NCBI GenBank assembly: GCA_016808115.1
Contig: JAEQBH010002864.1
Location: 310,001-374,000 of the forward strand
DNA from: Tetrastigma voinierianum
Taxonomy: Eukaryota > Streptophyta > Magnoliopsida > Vitales > Vitaceae
Direction of reading: 5' to 3'
DNA length: 64,000 nucleotides
Below, piece by piece: positions 36,941 through 47,696 of the stretch (the stretch's first letter is position 1; each line of letters starts with the position of its first letter). The notes beneath the pieces are model-generated. The model was given only the letters and a program-made list of their open reading frames with translations. It did not search any database and had not been told where the DNA came from. The translations under genes and the position numbers were made by a program.

Positions 36941-37884
36941 AGAGCCTTGACTCTTTGTCTTAGTGGGAGTTTTCTTTCCATGTATTTTGTAAGGAAAGCT
37001 CATGTTTTTCATTATTACATGCACATTTTGACATTTGTTATTATCTTATGATTTTGTATCATTTTGACAAGATAAATGACAGAATGATGTTTTCCTTTCT
37101 ATCGAATCAATGCTCTTGTCATTGTAATGCTTCTAGATTAGTAACGCCTGATTATGTACAATTTATGCATCCTCTTGGTATACTAATTGTACACGATTCG
37201 TTATGGCTATACAAGTATTTTATTGAAGCATTTAAGTTATGATTTTTGATTAGTAGAGCCTAATTATGTACAATTTATATATCCTCTTGGTATGTTAATT
37301 GTATATGATTGGTTATGACTATGTAAATCTATTGAGAAAGAATTTGAGTTATAATTATGTCGTCTAAGTGGAAAAATGCTAAATAAATTTATTAATTATG
37401 GACTAAGCATAATCATATTAAAATTTTTAATGTGTAATTGTGCATGCTAATTATGGGTCATTTATGAGATGATTTAATACTAATTACCTATGGGCCCATG
37501 GTTCTATCTTCTCCCTTGTTTTGGTAAGCCCATTAGACCAAAGCTCAATTGTTCCCTTGTGCTATATATATATGAGTAAATAGAATCCTAAAATTACACA
37601 AGAGTTTGGTAGAACACACTTTGGGGAGAAGAAAATATTCATCTTTAACCCTAGCCTTTCTTTGATTTCACCCCTTGCAGATTTGGGAGACTAATTATAG
37701 TCAATAATTCTGGATTCATGCTAGGTATGTTATCTACCCAATAAGAATTTATATGTTTCATTATTTCAATAAAGCTATTATTTTGTAATGTATTTATTGG
37801 GTCCTTTGATTATAGATCAATTGTTTTTGGGATCAATAAATACTTTTGATTTTACAAACTAATTTAGCGAGGATTGCCCATGTC
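36941..37884 (+). mobile_element. Probable 3' LTR region of the split copia element
   Basis: Non-coding region directly after the RNase H C-terminus and the purine tract 'tagtgggag' (about 36961-36969). It contains an imperfect tandem duplication of about 115 bp (37127-37241 and 37244-37353) sharing 'attatgtacaatttat' and 'atcctcttggtat', and a TATATATATGAG run near 37566. The LTR end is not clear because the small gypsy element at 37885 interrupts the following sequence. Part of this stretch may belong to the 5' LTR of the copia element at 40208. Confidence 0.45.
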
Positions 37885-38431
37885 TGATGAGAAGGCACCA
37901 TGTACACCACGTAGGTCTCCACGTGTTGATGAGAAGAAGGCACCACATAGGTTCCCTGCGATGATGATCTTTTTTAAGGCACCACGAGGTCCAGAGACGT
38001 GAGTGAAACCCATCCCAAGATTCTAAACATGTTTCAGTTTGATTGAATCCACACAATGCTGCCTCAATGAGTTTCTTCTAGAATAATCAAGATCCAACTG
38101 AAGCAAATGAATGATGATTTTAAAAGCCACATGCAAATTTTTGCATGTTGAAGACGTGGAAAGACATGCACATTTCTATGTTAACGTGGCTATGGAGGTG
38201 GGCATGAGCACTAGCATAGTGGGTGTCAAAATGGTTGCTGCCAATTATATATATAGGGATGGAAGTGCAGATGGGGAAAAATGGATTGATTTATTCTAGG
38301 TTTTCTGGGTTTTCTAGGTTTTTTTTTATTACTGGTTTATTTCTTGTCTTCTGATATTTTTTGTCTCGGAGTTCCTTGTTTATGTTAATTGGATTTCCAA
38401 TTTTCCTAGGTTTATCAATTAGTATCAGATC

Positions 38432-39340
38432 CTCATCCTAAATGGCAACGCATGAGGAGAGACTCGAGGCCTTGGAGATAGCCAAGAAGGCATGTGTAAA
38501 ATCTTTACTGAGTTGCAGAGATTGTCCGAATCCCTAAATTCAAGAGGAGATGCTTGGAAAGGAAGCCCTCACCAAAGCAAGGTGAACAACCATTTACCAT
38601 GAATGGAGGGGTAGTTGGGAAGAGTTAATTCACCGCAAAAAAGGAACATGTTGGAGTTCCCGGGGTATGCCAACGGTGACTGAAAAGAATTATTCAAACT
38701 ATCAGGCACCACACCATTCCATGCACTATATGGACGACCTCCTCCTTTTATTCCTTACTATTTTGTGGGTTCATCTCTAATGGAAGAAGTAGACAAAAGC
38801 CTTGCTGCTCGGGATCGTATTCTTTCTCACCTCAAAGCTAACCTTGCCACCACATCAACTATAGGAAACAACTGTCAGGTGTACGAAGACGGAATGGCAG
38901 GTTTGTTGTGGGAGATCTCGTGTACTTGAAATTACAGCCTTATAGACAACGTTCAATCTTTCTACCAGCGTCACACAAACTTGTTGCTCACTACTACAGG
39001 CCTTATCCAGTCATGGAAAGGATTGGTGTTGTGGCCTATCGGTTGCGACTATTAGAGAGTTCGAAGGTACAAACGGTTTCCATATCTCACTACTCAAACG
39101 CCAAGCTGGAGATGTAGTGCAACGTGCTCCTACCGCACTACCATTCATCGATATTGTAGCACTTGATCCAAAACCTGAATACATCCTAGTTTTCCGATGG
39201 ATCAAGCAAAACTGAAAATCGACGAAACATCTCTTAGTAAAGTGGCATCAGCTTCCTATAGAAGATACAACTTAGGAAGCCGCTACTATTTTGAAGGAGA
39301 GATTTCTGTTATTAAACCTTGAGGACAAGGTTATTCTCCC
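38432..39340 (+). pseudogene. Residual gag-pol ends of the short gypsy element
   Basis: The first 300 bp give a gag-like N-terminal stretch with stops. Then from about 38800 there is an integrase C-terminus: 'VGDLVYLKLQPYRQRSI' (about 38905-38955), 'HYYRPYPVMERIGVVAYRL' and 'SSKVQTVSISHYSNAK'. This is followed by a degraded chromodomain-like 'LLVKWHQLPIED' (about 39235-39270) and the usual 'LLLNLEDKV' tail near 39312. Protease, reverse transcriptase, RNase H and the integrase core are absent, which points to one large internal deletion. Confidence 0.8.
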
Positions 39341-39691
39341 AGGAGGGGATAATGATGAGAAGGCACCATGTACACCACGTAGGTCTCCACGTGTTGATGG
39401 GAAGAAGACACCATAGATTCCTGCACATAGATGATCTTAAGGCACCACGTAGGTCTGGACGTGGAGTTTTTTAACCCCAAATATCTCAACATGGTGGAGT
39501 TTGATCAACTGCTAACAATGTTGTCTACGGAGTTGCCGAATAACCATGATCAAAATTGGAAGAATAACCGAAGACGTGCATGGAAAGCTGGTTATGCACA
39601 TTGCATGTTGAAGACGTGGAAAGACATGCACATTTTTATGTTAATGTGGCTATGGAGGTGGGCATGAGCACTAGCATAGTGGGTGTCAATG

Positions 39692-39725
39692 CAAATATAT
39701 ATATATATATATATATATATGAAGA

Positions 39726-39798
<73 letters not shown>
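39692..39798. repeat. (TA)n arrays in the 3' LTR
   Basis: Two TA runs (39692-39720 and 39728-39798) separated by 'gaagaaga'. The 5' LTR has only a few TA units at the corresponding place (about 38248-38258). Confidence 0.95.
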
Positions 39799-39801
<3 letters not shown>

Positions 39802-39963
39802 ATGGAAGTGCAAATGGGGAAAAAAGGATTGATTTATTCTAGGTTTTCTTGTTTTATGGGTTTTTTTTGTTATTGGTTTATTTCTTGTCTTCTGAGATTT
39901 TATGTCTCGGAGTTCCTTGTTTATGTTAATTGGATTTCCATTTTTCCTGGGTTTATCAATGTC

Positions 39964-40208
39964 TTCTTATTTTGTTTTATGATTTTAAAATTTTAGTCAA
40001 CTGTCTGTTCCTAAATTTTAGATGATAGATAGTTTGTTCAGTCATGCCTTAATTCTAGGAACGCGTCTCTACTTTTGTTTTTTTTTTCTTTAAGTTTTTA
40101 AATGTAAGCTTTTTCAACAACAATCGTCTTGAATTCCTGAAATTTCCAAAAAATACTTTGTTGGCCTTTCTTTTTAGATTTTAGTTTTCTCTCATTTTTG
40201 AACCATCA
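39964..40208 (+). mobile_element. 3' part of a copia 5' LTR
   Basis: AT-rich, ending '..ttgaaccatca', three bases before a primer binding site. The part upstream of the short gypsy insertion (before 37885) is its probable continuation. Confidence 0.5.
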
Positions 40209-40210
40209 AT

Positions 40211-40222
40211 TGGTATCAGAGC
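40211..40222 (+). other. Primer binding site (tRNA-Met type)
   Basis: TGGTATCAGAGC is the standard complement to the 3' end of initiator tRNA-Met used by plant copia elements. The gag start follows at 40280. Confidence 0.9.
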
Positions 40223-40279
40223 ATTGTTCTTAAGTGATATGTGAGTCTATTCCTGAATCAGTTTGAGTGAAGTCAACAA

Positions 40280-43200
40280 ATGGTGGTAGAGACCAGTTTT
40301 TCATCGATTTCTCGTCCAGTTTTTGATGGAGAAAATTACCAAATATAGGCTATAGGAATAGAGACCTACCTAGATGTTATGGATATCTGGGAAACAGTAG
40401 ATGAAGATTATGAAGTCTCTCCTTTCCAAGACAATCCTACCATGGCTCATATCAAAACTCACAAGGAGAGGAAAATGAGAAAATCAAAGGCAAAAGCATG
40501 TTTGTTTGCTTCCTTGTAGCCAACTATCTTCACCAGAGTTATGTCCTTAAAGACAACAAAGGCTATATGGGATTATCTTGAGGAATATGAAGGTGACGAA
40601 AGAATAAGAGGTTTGCAAGTCTTAAATGTAATTAGGGAATTTGAGTTGCAAAAAATGAAGGAGTTTGAAACTATAAAAGATTACTCAAACAAACTTCTCT
40701 TCGTTGCTAATGAGGTAAGGTTACTTGGATCTACATTTTATGATTCAAGAATTGTTTGAAAAATCCTTGTAATTGTACCTAAAAAATATGACGCAACTAT
40801 TACAACTTTGGAAAATACTAAAGATTTGTCCAAGATTACCTTGACAGAGCTATTAAATGCCTTGCAATCACAGGAGCAAAGAATATTGATGAGGCGAGAT
40901 GGTGCAGGCGAGGGAGCCTTGCCAGCCAAACACCAATATGTTGAAAAAGGTAAGAAAAAGAATAAGAAGAACTTGTCAACAAGTGCAAAAGACTCTTTTG
41001 TGAACCACAAAAATGTGAAGCAACAAGCTCCAAGAGAAATTATCCTCCTTGCAAGCATTGTGGCAAGGAAGGCCATTCACCTTTTAAATGTTGGAGAAGG
41101 GCTGATGCTAGATGCAATCAACTTAAACATGAAGCTGTCATTTGCAAGAACAAGGGTCAACAACAAGAAGTAGAGTCTCAGATTATTGATGGTGAGGAAG
41201 AGGATCAACTCTTCGTGGAAACCTGTTTTTTAAGCAATGCTTCAAGTGAGAGTTGACTCATTAAGAGTGGTTATACCAATCACATGACTTATGACAAAAG
41301 CCTATTCAAGGAGTTGCAGCCTACAAATATCACCAAAGTCAAAATTGGGGATGGCAAGCACATTGCAGTGGAAGGTAAAGGGATCATAGCAATCACAACT
41401 TGTCCAAGCATAAAGACTATTTCTACTGTTCTTTTTGTCCCTAAAATTGACCATAACTTATTAAGTGTTGGTCAGCTTCTTGAAAAGACATAAAGGTGAT
41501 TTTTGAAGACAAATATTGCTTGGTTAAAGATATTTCTATTCAAGGTGAAAATGAGAGGCAAAGTTTTTTATTTGATCCAATAGAAGAGGAGCAAACTGTT
41601 TTCTCAGCCATGGGAAGCAACATAGAGATTTGGCACAAAAGGCTCAGTCATTATCATCACTATGGGTTGCTTTTGATGAAAAGGAAGCAAATGGCCAAAG
41701 ACATACATGTTCTAGATGAAAATCCTCCAAACTGTGAAGCATGTCATTATGGAAAACAAAGCGAGTTGCCTTTTCTTAAAGCAACTTGGAGGGCATCACA
41801 TAAGTTGCAACTCATTCACACTGATTTGGCTAGCCCTCAAAAGACCTCTTCTCTAAAAGTTAATCTTTACTACATTATTTTCATTGATGATATGACCAAA
41901 ATGTGTTGGATTTATTTTTTGAAGAGCAAATTAGAAGTTGTTGGAGTGTTCTGGAACTTCAAAAAAAGGATTGAGAATCAAAGTGGTTGCAAGATCCAAA
42001 CTTTAAGATCGGACAATGGGAAGGGGTACACTTCTGAGCAATTCAACATGTTATGTAATGAAGCAGGCATAAAGCACTAGCTTACTGCTCCTTATACTCT
42101 ACAACATAATGGAGTAAGTGAAAGAAGGAATATGTACATCATGAACATGACAAGATGCATGCTGCATGAGAAGAATTTGTTTAAAAGTTTTTGGGATGAA
42201 GCTGTCAATACAACAATATTTATACAAAATAGACTCCCTACCACGACAGTCAAGGATAAAACTCCATTTGAAGCATGGTATGGGTACAAGCCCTCCTTAA
42301 AATTTTCTTAAAATATTTGTTTGTCTATGCTTTACCTATGTCCCATAGGTCAAGCGTGATAAACTTGATAAAAGGGCAGATCCTGACATCTTCATCGGAT
42401 ATAACACCATATCGAAGTCATACAAGGTTTTTCAACCAAAATATGGTAAAATAATTATTACTAGAAATGTCCACTTTGCTAAAAATGAACAATGGAGTTG
42501 GGAAAGCCAGAAAAAGGCAGAAAAAGAACAACTGTTTTGATGACAGAACTAAAGGCACAAAAATAAATCAGCATCTATGCGCAAATACAAGAGATTGTTT
42601 ATACAGTTTGGTCAAGCCTATATCTGCAGGGTTGAACCCAAATGCAAATGATTCCACTATATCTCAATTAGGTTACATATTGGTTTTACATGAGACAAGA
42701 CTCCCTTTTCTCCAATGTCTTATTCGCCTAATTCTCTCACACTGAAACATAGAATGAGATCCCCTCATTCCCTCAATCACATCTAGACTCTCATATGCCC
42801 AAATTCTCTTCATAAAACTCATGTATACATAAGAATGATAAAATAACACTCAATCCCCATGGAAACTCCTCCACCCTTGAATCTTGAACTTCAGTTTGAA
42901 ACATCTTCTACTCTCCTTTTTATCCTCGTGCTTCAATATTTCTTTGAATATTTTCTTTGATTTGCAAGGTGATCTCCAATTCGTGTTTATAGAAGGTTAC
43001 CTTGATTGTTGAAAATTTTCCTTTGAAATCAAGATTTTATCTCCATAAATATCTCATCAAATATTTTGATTTGGCTCATCAAATATCCAAATTTTATCTC
43101 CATATCTATCTCCTCAATTATTATGATTTATCTCCATAAATATCTCCTCAAATATTTTGAGTGGTCTGGAGTATATAACCAGCTAGAAAAGAAGACCTAA

Positions 43201-43440
43201 AGTTTTGTCTAAGATTATGCCAACACATTATCCCTAACAAAGGTGAATCAATTAAAGTGTCCTTAAGCTCAACCAGACATAATCCTCAAAGACCAATCTC
43301 ATGACTCATGGAAAAGTGAGATTGAAGATGATACTCCAATCAGAGGCAAAAGGATGCTTTCATATATTTACAAAAGCTGTAATATTGCAGTGTGTGAGCG
43401 TGTAGGGTACAAAGAAGCAAAGGCTGATAACAAATAGTGA
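40280..43440 (+). pseudogene. Ty1/copia gag-protease-integrase polyprotein, broken
   Basis: Starts at ATG 40280 after the primer site. Gag: 'SRPVFDGENYQI' then a stop, then a UBN2-type region (40541-40759, 'IWDYLEEYEGDERIRGLQVL'), a Lys-rich stretch, and a zinc knuckle read as 'CKHCGKEGHSPFKCW' (about 41048-41092). Protease: 'SGYTNHMT' (about 41263-41286), the usual DSG triad damaged. Integrase: 'IWHKRLSHYHHYGL', the CEACHYGKQ finger, 'HTDLASPQK', 'LRSDNGKGYTSEQF' and, after a stop, 'NGVSERRN'. Its C-terminus has 'KLDKRADPDIFIGY'. A solo LTR-like insertion occupies 42540-43225, after which the linker before the reverse transcriptase appears ('TPIRGKRMLS', 'CNIAVCER'). The reverse transcriptase itself is missing. 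Several stops make it non-functional. Confidence 0.88.
42540..43225 (-). mobile_element. Probable solo LTR inserted in the copia element
   Basis: On the minus strand it begins TGTTGGCATAATCTTAGAC (43225 downward), a typical copia LTR start, with a TATA-like 'ggttatatact' shortly after (about 43170-43180). It separates the integrase C-terminus from the linker before the reverse transcriptase. The distal end and any target duplication are not clear. It contains a local repeat of 'tttatctccataaatatctc' variants (43030-43160). Confidence 0.45.
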
Positions 43441-45447
43441 TTGATAGGTATAATTTTATACATATTTATGCATCTCTGTCCACCTATCTTTTGCATGTTT
43501 TGAAGATATTTTTAATGGTTCTAATGTTCAATTATATAATCTTTTGGTTCTAGGTACACTTGGGAGGAAAATGAGCAAAACCAAGCAAAAGTGATTAAGA
43601 TGTCACCAACATGCAGCAAGTCTTTTGACTTTTTAGACTATAGGATGACCTCTCATGGCTCAAACACTTACATGGATGGATACTGGACTTCTCAAGCTCT
43701 GTATAGAATCCAAGAATACTCAATTTGAAGTTCGGACGAAAAAGATATGACATCGAAAAGTCGAAAATAAAAAATGGGCCAAGTGGGTCGGGCCAACCCA
43801 AGCCCTAGTAGCATACGAGCTGGGCCAATAGGCCCTAGTTATATTTGGGCCACTATTTTCTCAGCCCAATCTTCAAAAAATATTGGCCAAGGGCCGGTTC
43901 CATTATCCCACCTCTAGTCTTATGTCTGTTTGAAACAATAAACGAACATTTTACCACTTGAACTAGTCATAATAGGCTTATCTCTCTTTATTAAGACATT
44001 GTAATAAATAATGAAAAAAATAATTCACAGCATTTCTATTTTTTATTATGTTTGAATTACTTAATAAATTATTTTTGATTAGATATGAATAAAAAATAAA
44101 AATTCCTTATTGAATAAACATTTCAATTGGTTTAAATTATTAGTAATATACTAATATTTTAACATATTTTTAAAGAAAACCTCCAAGGAAGACGGGTTGG
44201 CTTCAAATATTAGCGGCCGTGCACATACTGCCATCTACGTGATCTATTGGGTCATTCAGAAATTTTTTCTTAAAAATCAATATTATAATTGGAGTTGATT
44301 TTAAACCCCTTAAGAATGTTTAAATACTTGGTAAGATAAGTAAATTTTAAAATACAATTTTGAGATAATATCAAAATGACGGCCATTATTTGGATATATT
44401 TTATATATATTTTTAAATGATAACGGCTAAATAAAATGTAAAACTCCTAAAAATATTAAATTATGATGATAATAGTTTATAAAAATTATCTAACGAATTC
44501 GAGATCTTGAAAATTTTAATATCTTAAATTTGAAAAGTTTTCTTCTACTTTTTATTATTTTTATATATAAATTGTTACTATTTTATTTCCAAAAATAAAA
44601 ATTATTTCCTTAATTTGGTCTAAAAAATAATAAACATCGAATAAAGATAAAAAAAAAAAAAAGGTATGTGCTACCCACTGGCGGAGTAAAAAAAATAGGG
44701 CAAGTTTAAAAAATTTTATTTTAGTGGGAGTAATATAATAGGAAAATAAATATTTAAATATTTTTTAACTTTAACAACAATAAAACCCTAAAAGTCAATG
44801 GGGGCAAATGCCCCTACTAAGCCTATGATAGATCCGTCCATGATGCTCTGTTGGTTCACGAAACACTTGGGAAAGGAGAAAAAAATATTATAAAAATTAC
44901 TTTCTTTAATTTGGATAACATGGAAAATGAAAGGGAAATATATATAAAGAAAATAATGTGATACTGTTAACTATTATTTTCCTTAGCTTATGTTTGGTTT
45001 TCGTTAACTCGAGGGAGAAAGAAAGTTGGAAGAAAAAGTATATGGAAAGAAAATAATATAATTAAATTTGATATATCATTTTTATTTACTACTTGCAACA
45101 AACTTTATTTATTTTGATTCATTAATACAAAGATTCAATAATTTAAAAATATATAATTTCTAATTAAATTTATTTATATTTAATTTTCAAATAAGAAAAT
45201 AATTTTTCTTACCATTTTATTTATTTAACACTCTTCATAAACAAAACACAACCTTAAAAAATAAATATTAAAGAAGAAAGAGTGAAAAGGAAAAGAAATT
45301 TGTCTTTGAGTCACACACTTTTCTTAAATCCTACAACCTATCAACTTTCTAAGTTGTTTTAATTTGCCCAATTAAAATACTATTTATTTTTATAAAAACT
45401 CTTCTTCTTCTTTTTTTTTAAATAAAAATACATAAAATACATATTTA

Positions 45448-45449
<2 letters not shown>
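43441..45449. other. Gene-free AT-rich stretch
   Basis: No gene supported. 43760-43910 has several 'gggcc' and 'ggccca' words that look like a decayed transposon end. Elsewhere low-complexity AT DNA. Confidence 0.6.
44676..44842. mobile_element. Small MITE with CACTGGCGGA ends
   Basis: The left end 'cactggcggag' and the reverse complement of the right end ('catggacggatc') form a short inverted repeat. The element is about 167 bp and AT-rich inside. The flanks share 'tgct'. Many plant non-autonomous elements end in a CAGTGGCGGA-like sequence. Confidence 0.55.

Positions 45450-45501
<52 letters not shown>
45450..45501. repeat. (TA)n microsatellite upstream of the F-box gene
   Basis: About 26 TA units ending 124 bp before the F-box start codon, in the presumed promoter or leader. 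Confidence 0.96.
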
Positions 45502-45503
<2 letters not shown>

Positions 45504-45624
45504 TCACTTTGACTTTCATTATTAAGATATCGAAATTCCGTATCCTTTTCCTTAAATTTTGTTTTGATATTAAAGGGAAAAGTTTGTTTTCTTTTTCTCT
45601 CTTAATTTAGGGTTAAAGAAAACA

Positions 45625-46773
45625 ATGTCGTCGCCGAGGTTGGAGTCAGCGTTACCTCTAGAAATCATCGAGAACATACTCTTGAAGTTGCCGGTAAAGT
45701 CTCTGATTCGTTGCAAAAGCGTATGTAAAGGTTGGTTTTCATTAATTTCCGATCCCTATTTCGTTAAAACTCACCTTCACCAACCACAAACCCAAGCCAG
45801 ATCTCGATTTTGTATCATAGAAGATAACGAATATGATGACTATGATAATATTGAAGTCCGAGCCTTCACCGGAGATTGTGAAGCATTTATGAATGATACA
45901 ACAGGTGGGTCATTGTCATTGGCTTTTGATCCTATATACGAAGTCTTGTTTTTTGATTCTTGCGATGGGTTATTATGTATAGTGGATGTAATAAATTTGG
46001 ATGGTAAAATCGTGTTATGGAATCCATCTACAAAACAACATTATCAGTTGCCACCAAATCCTGACATTTGGGATCCCAGCGTTAGGCCGGGAGCTAGGTA
46101 TGACTCTGGTTTTTGCCGGGGATTTGGGTATGACTCCTCTTCTGATGACTACAAAGTAGTTGTTATTATCACTAAAGAATATAATACAGAGGTGAATGTT
46201 TTCTCTCTAAGAACTAATAAATGGAAAAGAATTCAAGAAAAACATCATACTGTTGTTGCGAGAAGGCACGCAGCTATCTTACATGGGGCAGCCCATTGGA
46301 TGGCTTTTAGTAACTCATACGATAATCCAAGAATTGTTGCTTTTGATTTTGAGAAAGAGCAGTTTCGAGAGATGGCAATCCCAGATGATGACGGTAAGTA
46401 TTGTAAGTTGAGGGTTGTAGGAGGATGTCTTTGTCTGTGTAGCTCTTGGGATCCAAGTAAGATGTGGGTAATGAATATTTCGAAAGAGCATTATGGTATT
46501 GACACATCTTGGACTATGATCACTTCTCCATATACCAACATTCCTAGGAGTATCGTGAATCGATATTTCTCGTTTGACTTGTTACAAAATCTGAATCATG
46601 TACAGTTGTTGATTGTCTGCGAGGAAAAGCTTATTTTGTATGATCAGAAGCAAAACATGTATAAGAAGTTACAACGAAAGGCATGGTGGCACCGAGATGA
46701 TGCTAGCTTATATGTGGAGACTTTAGTTTCACCTCATCCATCCACCACTATAGAAGTCATAAAAGAAGAATGA
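45625..46773 (+). CDS. F-box protein with F-box-associated interaction domain
   Basis: An intact single-exon gene of 382 codons, ATG at 45625 in aacaATGtcg context and TGA stop at 46771. The F-box is at residues about 9-52 ('LPLEIIENILLKLPVKSLIR', then 'CKSVCKGWFSLISDP'). It would bind the SKP1/ASK adaptor of SCF ubiquitin ligases. Residues about 105-330 follow the F-box-associated pattern (TIGR01640-like): 'SCDGLLCI', 'LWNPSTKQHYQLP', 'GFGYDSSSDDYKVV', 'VFSLRTNKWKRI', 'GAAHWMAF', 'IVAFDFEKEQFREM' and 'GGCLCLCSS'. This part selects the substrate, which cannot be predicted here. The family is large and includes CPR1-like and self-incompatibility SLF-like proteins; this copy cannot be placed among them by eye. 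No frameshifts, and length is typical. It is probably functional. Confidence 0.94.
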   Translation: MSSPRLESALPLEIIENILLKLPVKSLIRCKSVCKGWFSLISDPYFVKTHLHQPQTQARSRFCIIEDNEYDDYDNIEVRAFTGDCEAFMNDTTGGSLSLAFDPIYEVLFFDSCDGLLCIVDVINLDGKIVLWNPSTKQHYQLPPNPDIWDPSVRPGARYDSGFCRGFGYDSSSDDYKVVVIITKEYNTEVNVFSLRTNKWKRIQEKHHTVVARRHAAILHGAAHWMAFSNSYDNPRIVAFDFEKEQFREMAIPDDDGKYCKLRVVGGCLCLCSSWDPSKMWVMNISKEHYGIDTSWTMITSPYTNIPRSIVNRYFSFDLLQNLNHVQLLIVCEEKLILYDQKQNMYKKLQRKAWWHRDDASLYVETLVSPHPSTTIEVIKEE

Positions 46774-47696
46774 TACAACCAAAGGTGATTATTGTTATTG
46801 TTATTGTTTTACTATGACATTAATTAGCGTCTATATGATTCATTGATAAATCAACAATCCAATCACATGGTTAGTTGATCTTATCTTGATTAGAATACAT
46901 CATTGTTTCGTATCTCAATTGTTACTTTTGTTTTGACTAGTAAGCTTAGAAACTTATATATTATTCAATTGGAGTTAAAATAAATAATATAAATTTGAAG
47001 TAGCAAATACAAACAGTGTATGAAATCTAATTCTATATTTCTTTTCTTTTATTTTTTTTCTTTACTTCTACTTTTACTTTATATTTTATTTTCCTTACAT
47101 TTTCCCTCATATTCCCCGGAACCAAACGTAACCTAGGTAGCTTGCTTTTTTATTTTTAATGTTTATTGTCAATGCATGGTGTCTTATTGAAAAATACTAA
47201 AAGAAAAGTTAACTCTCACTCTCTCTCTCTCTCTTTTTTTTCTTGAAGAATGACTTATTATAGACAAAAATACCTTTTTTATCATTTAATGTATTTACAT
47301 ATATCTTTGCAAAGAAAGAATGATTTTTACAAGAAAACAATTATGATATTTTTGTCAAAATGAAATCAAAAGTTAATAAAAGGTTAGATTTTCAAATTTT
47401 AGCTTTCTAAAGGTCTTTTAATGAAATCACCCCTAAAATATCGAAAATAAATGAAGATCAAACTTGTTCATGGCTCCAAATTAATTAATTAAAACCCTAA
47501 GCCCTCCCACAGGAGGGTGGACAAAGTCTTTATTCATGAGATCATCTACTGATATCACAAAACCCAAACACTAAACCCCGAAATAAAACTCACTCAGCCA
47601 AGAACCGAGACAAGAAGCAAGCTCATGAGCTCAGTTCTTAGCTTATTAGGAGACATAATAACTGCAGAGAGCAGCAGAAGAAGAGAGGTTGAGATT
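46774..47696. other. Intergenic stretch between convergent F-box and defensin genes
   Basis: AT-rich, with a (CT)n run at about 47217-47235 and T-rich tracts that may serve as 3' processing regions for both genes. No further gene seen. Confidence 0.6.

Larger units (their letters stand above)
37885..39958 (+). mobile_element. Short Ty3/gypsy deletion derivative with two LTRs and ATGTC target duplication
   Basis: 5' LTR 37885-38417 and 3' LTR 39353-39958 both start TGATGAGAAGGCACCATG and end ..GGTTTATCA. The flanks are identical: ATGTC at 37880-37884 and 39959-39963. A primer site resembling the tRNA-Met complement (TAGTATCAGATC, 38420-38431) follows the 5' LTR, and a purine tract (aggaggggat, 39341-39350) precedes the 3' LTR. 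The interior is only 935 bp and keeps the ends of gag-pol, so the element is non-autonomous. Large indels, including (TA)n in the 3' LTR only, separate the LTRs; otherwise they are highly similar, so the insertion is fairly young. Confidence 0.93.

Noticed and set aside
39580..39996. 138-codon frame with long Ile-Tyr runs
   Set aside because: It is the translation of the (TA)n array inside the 3' LTR of the short gypsy element.
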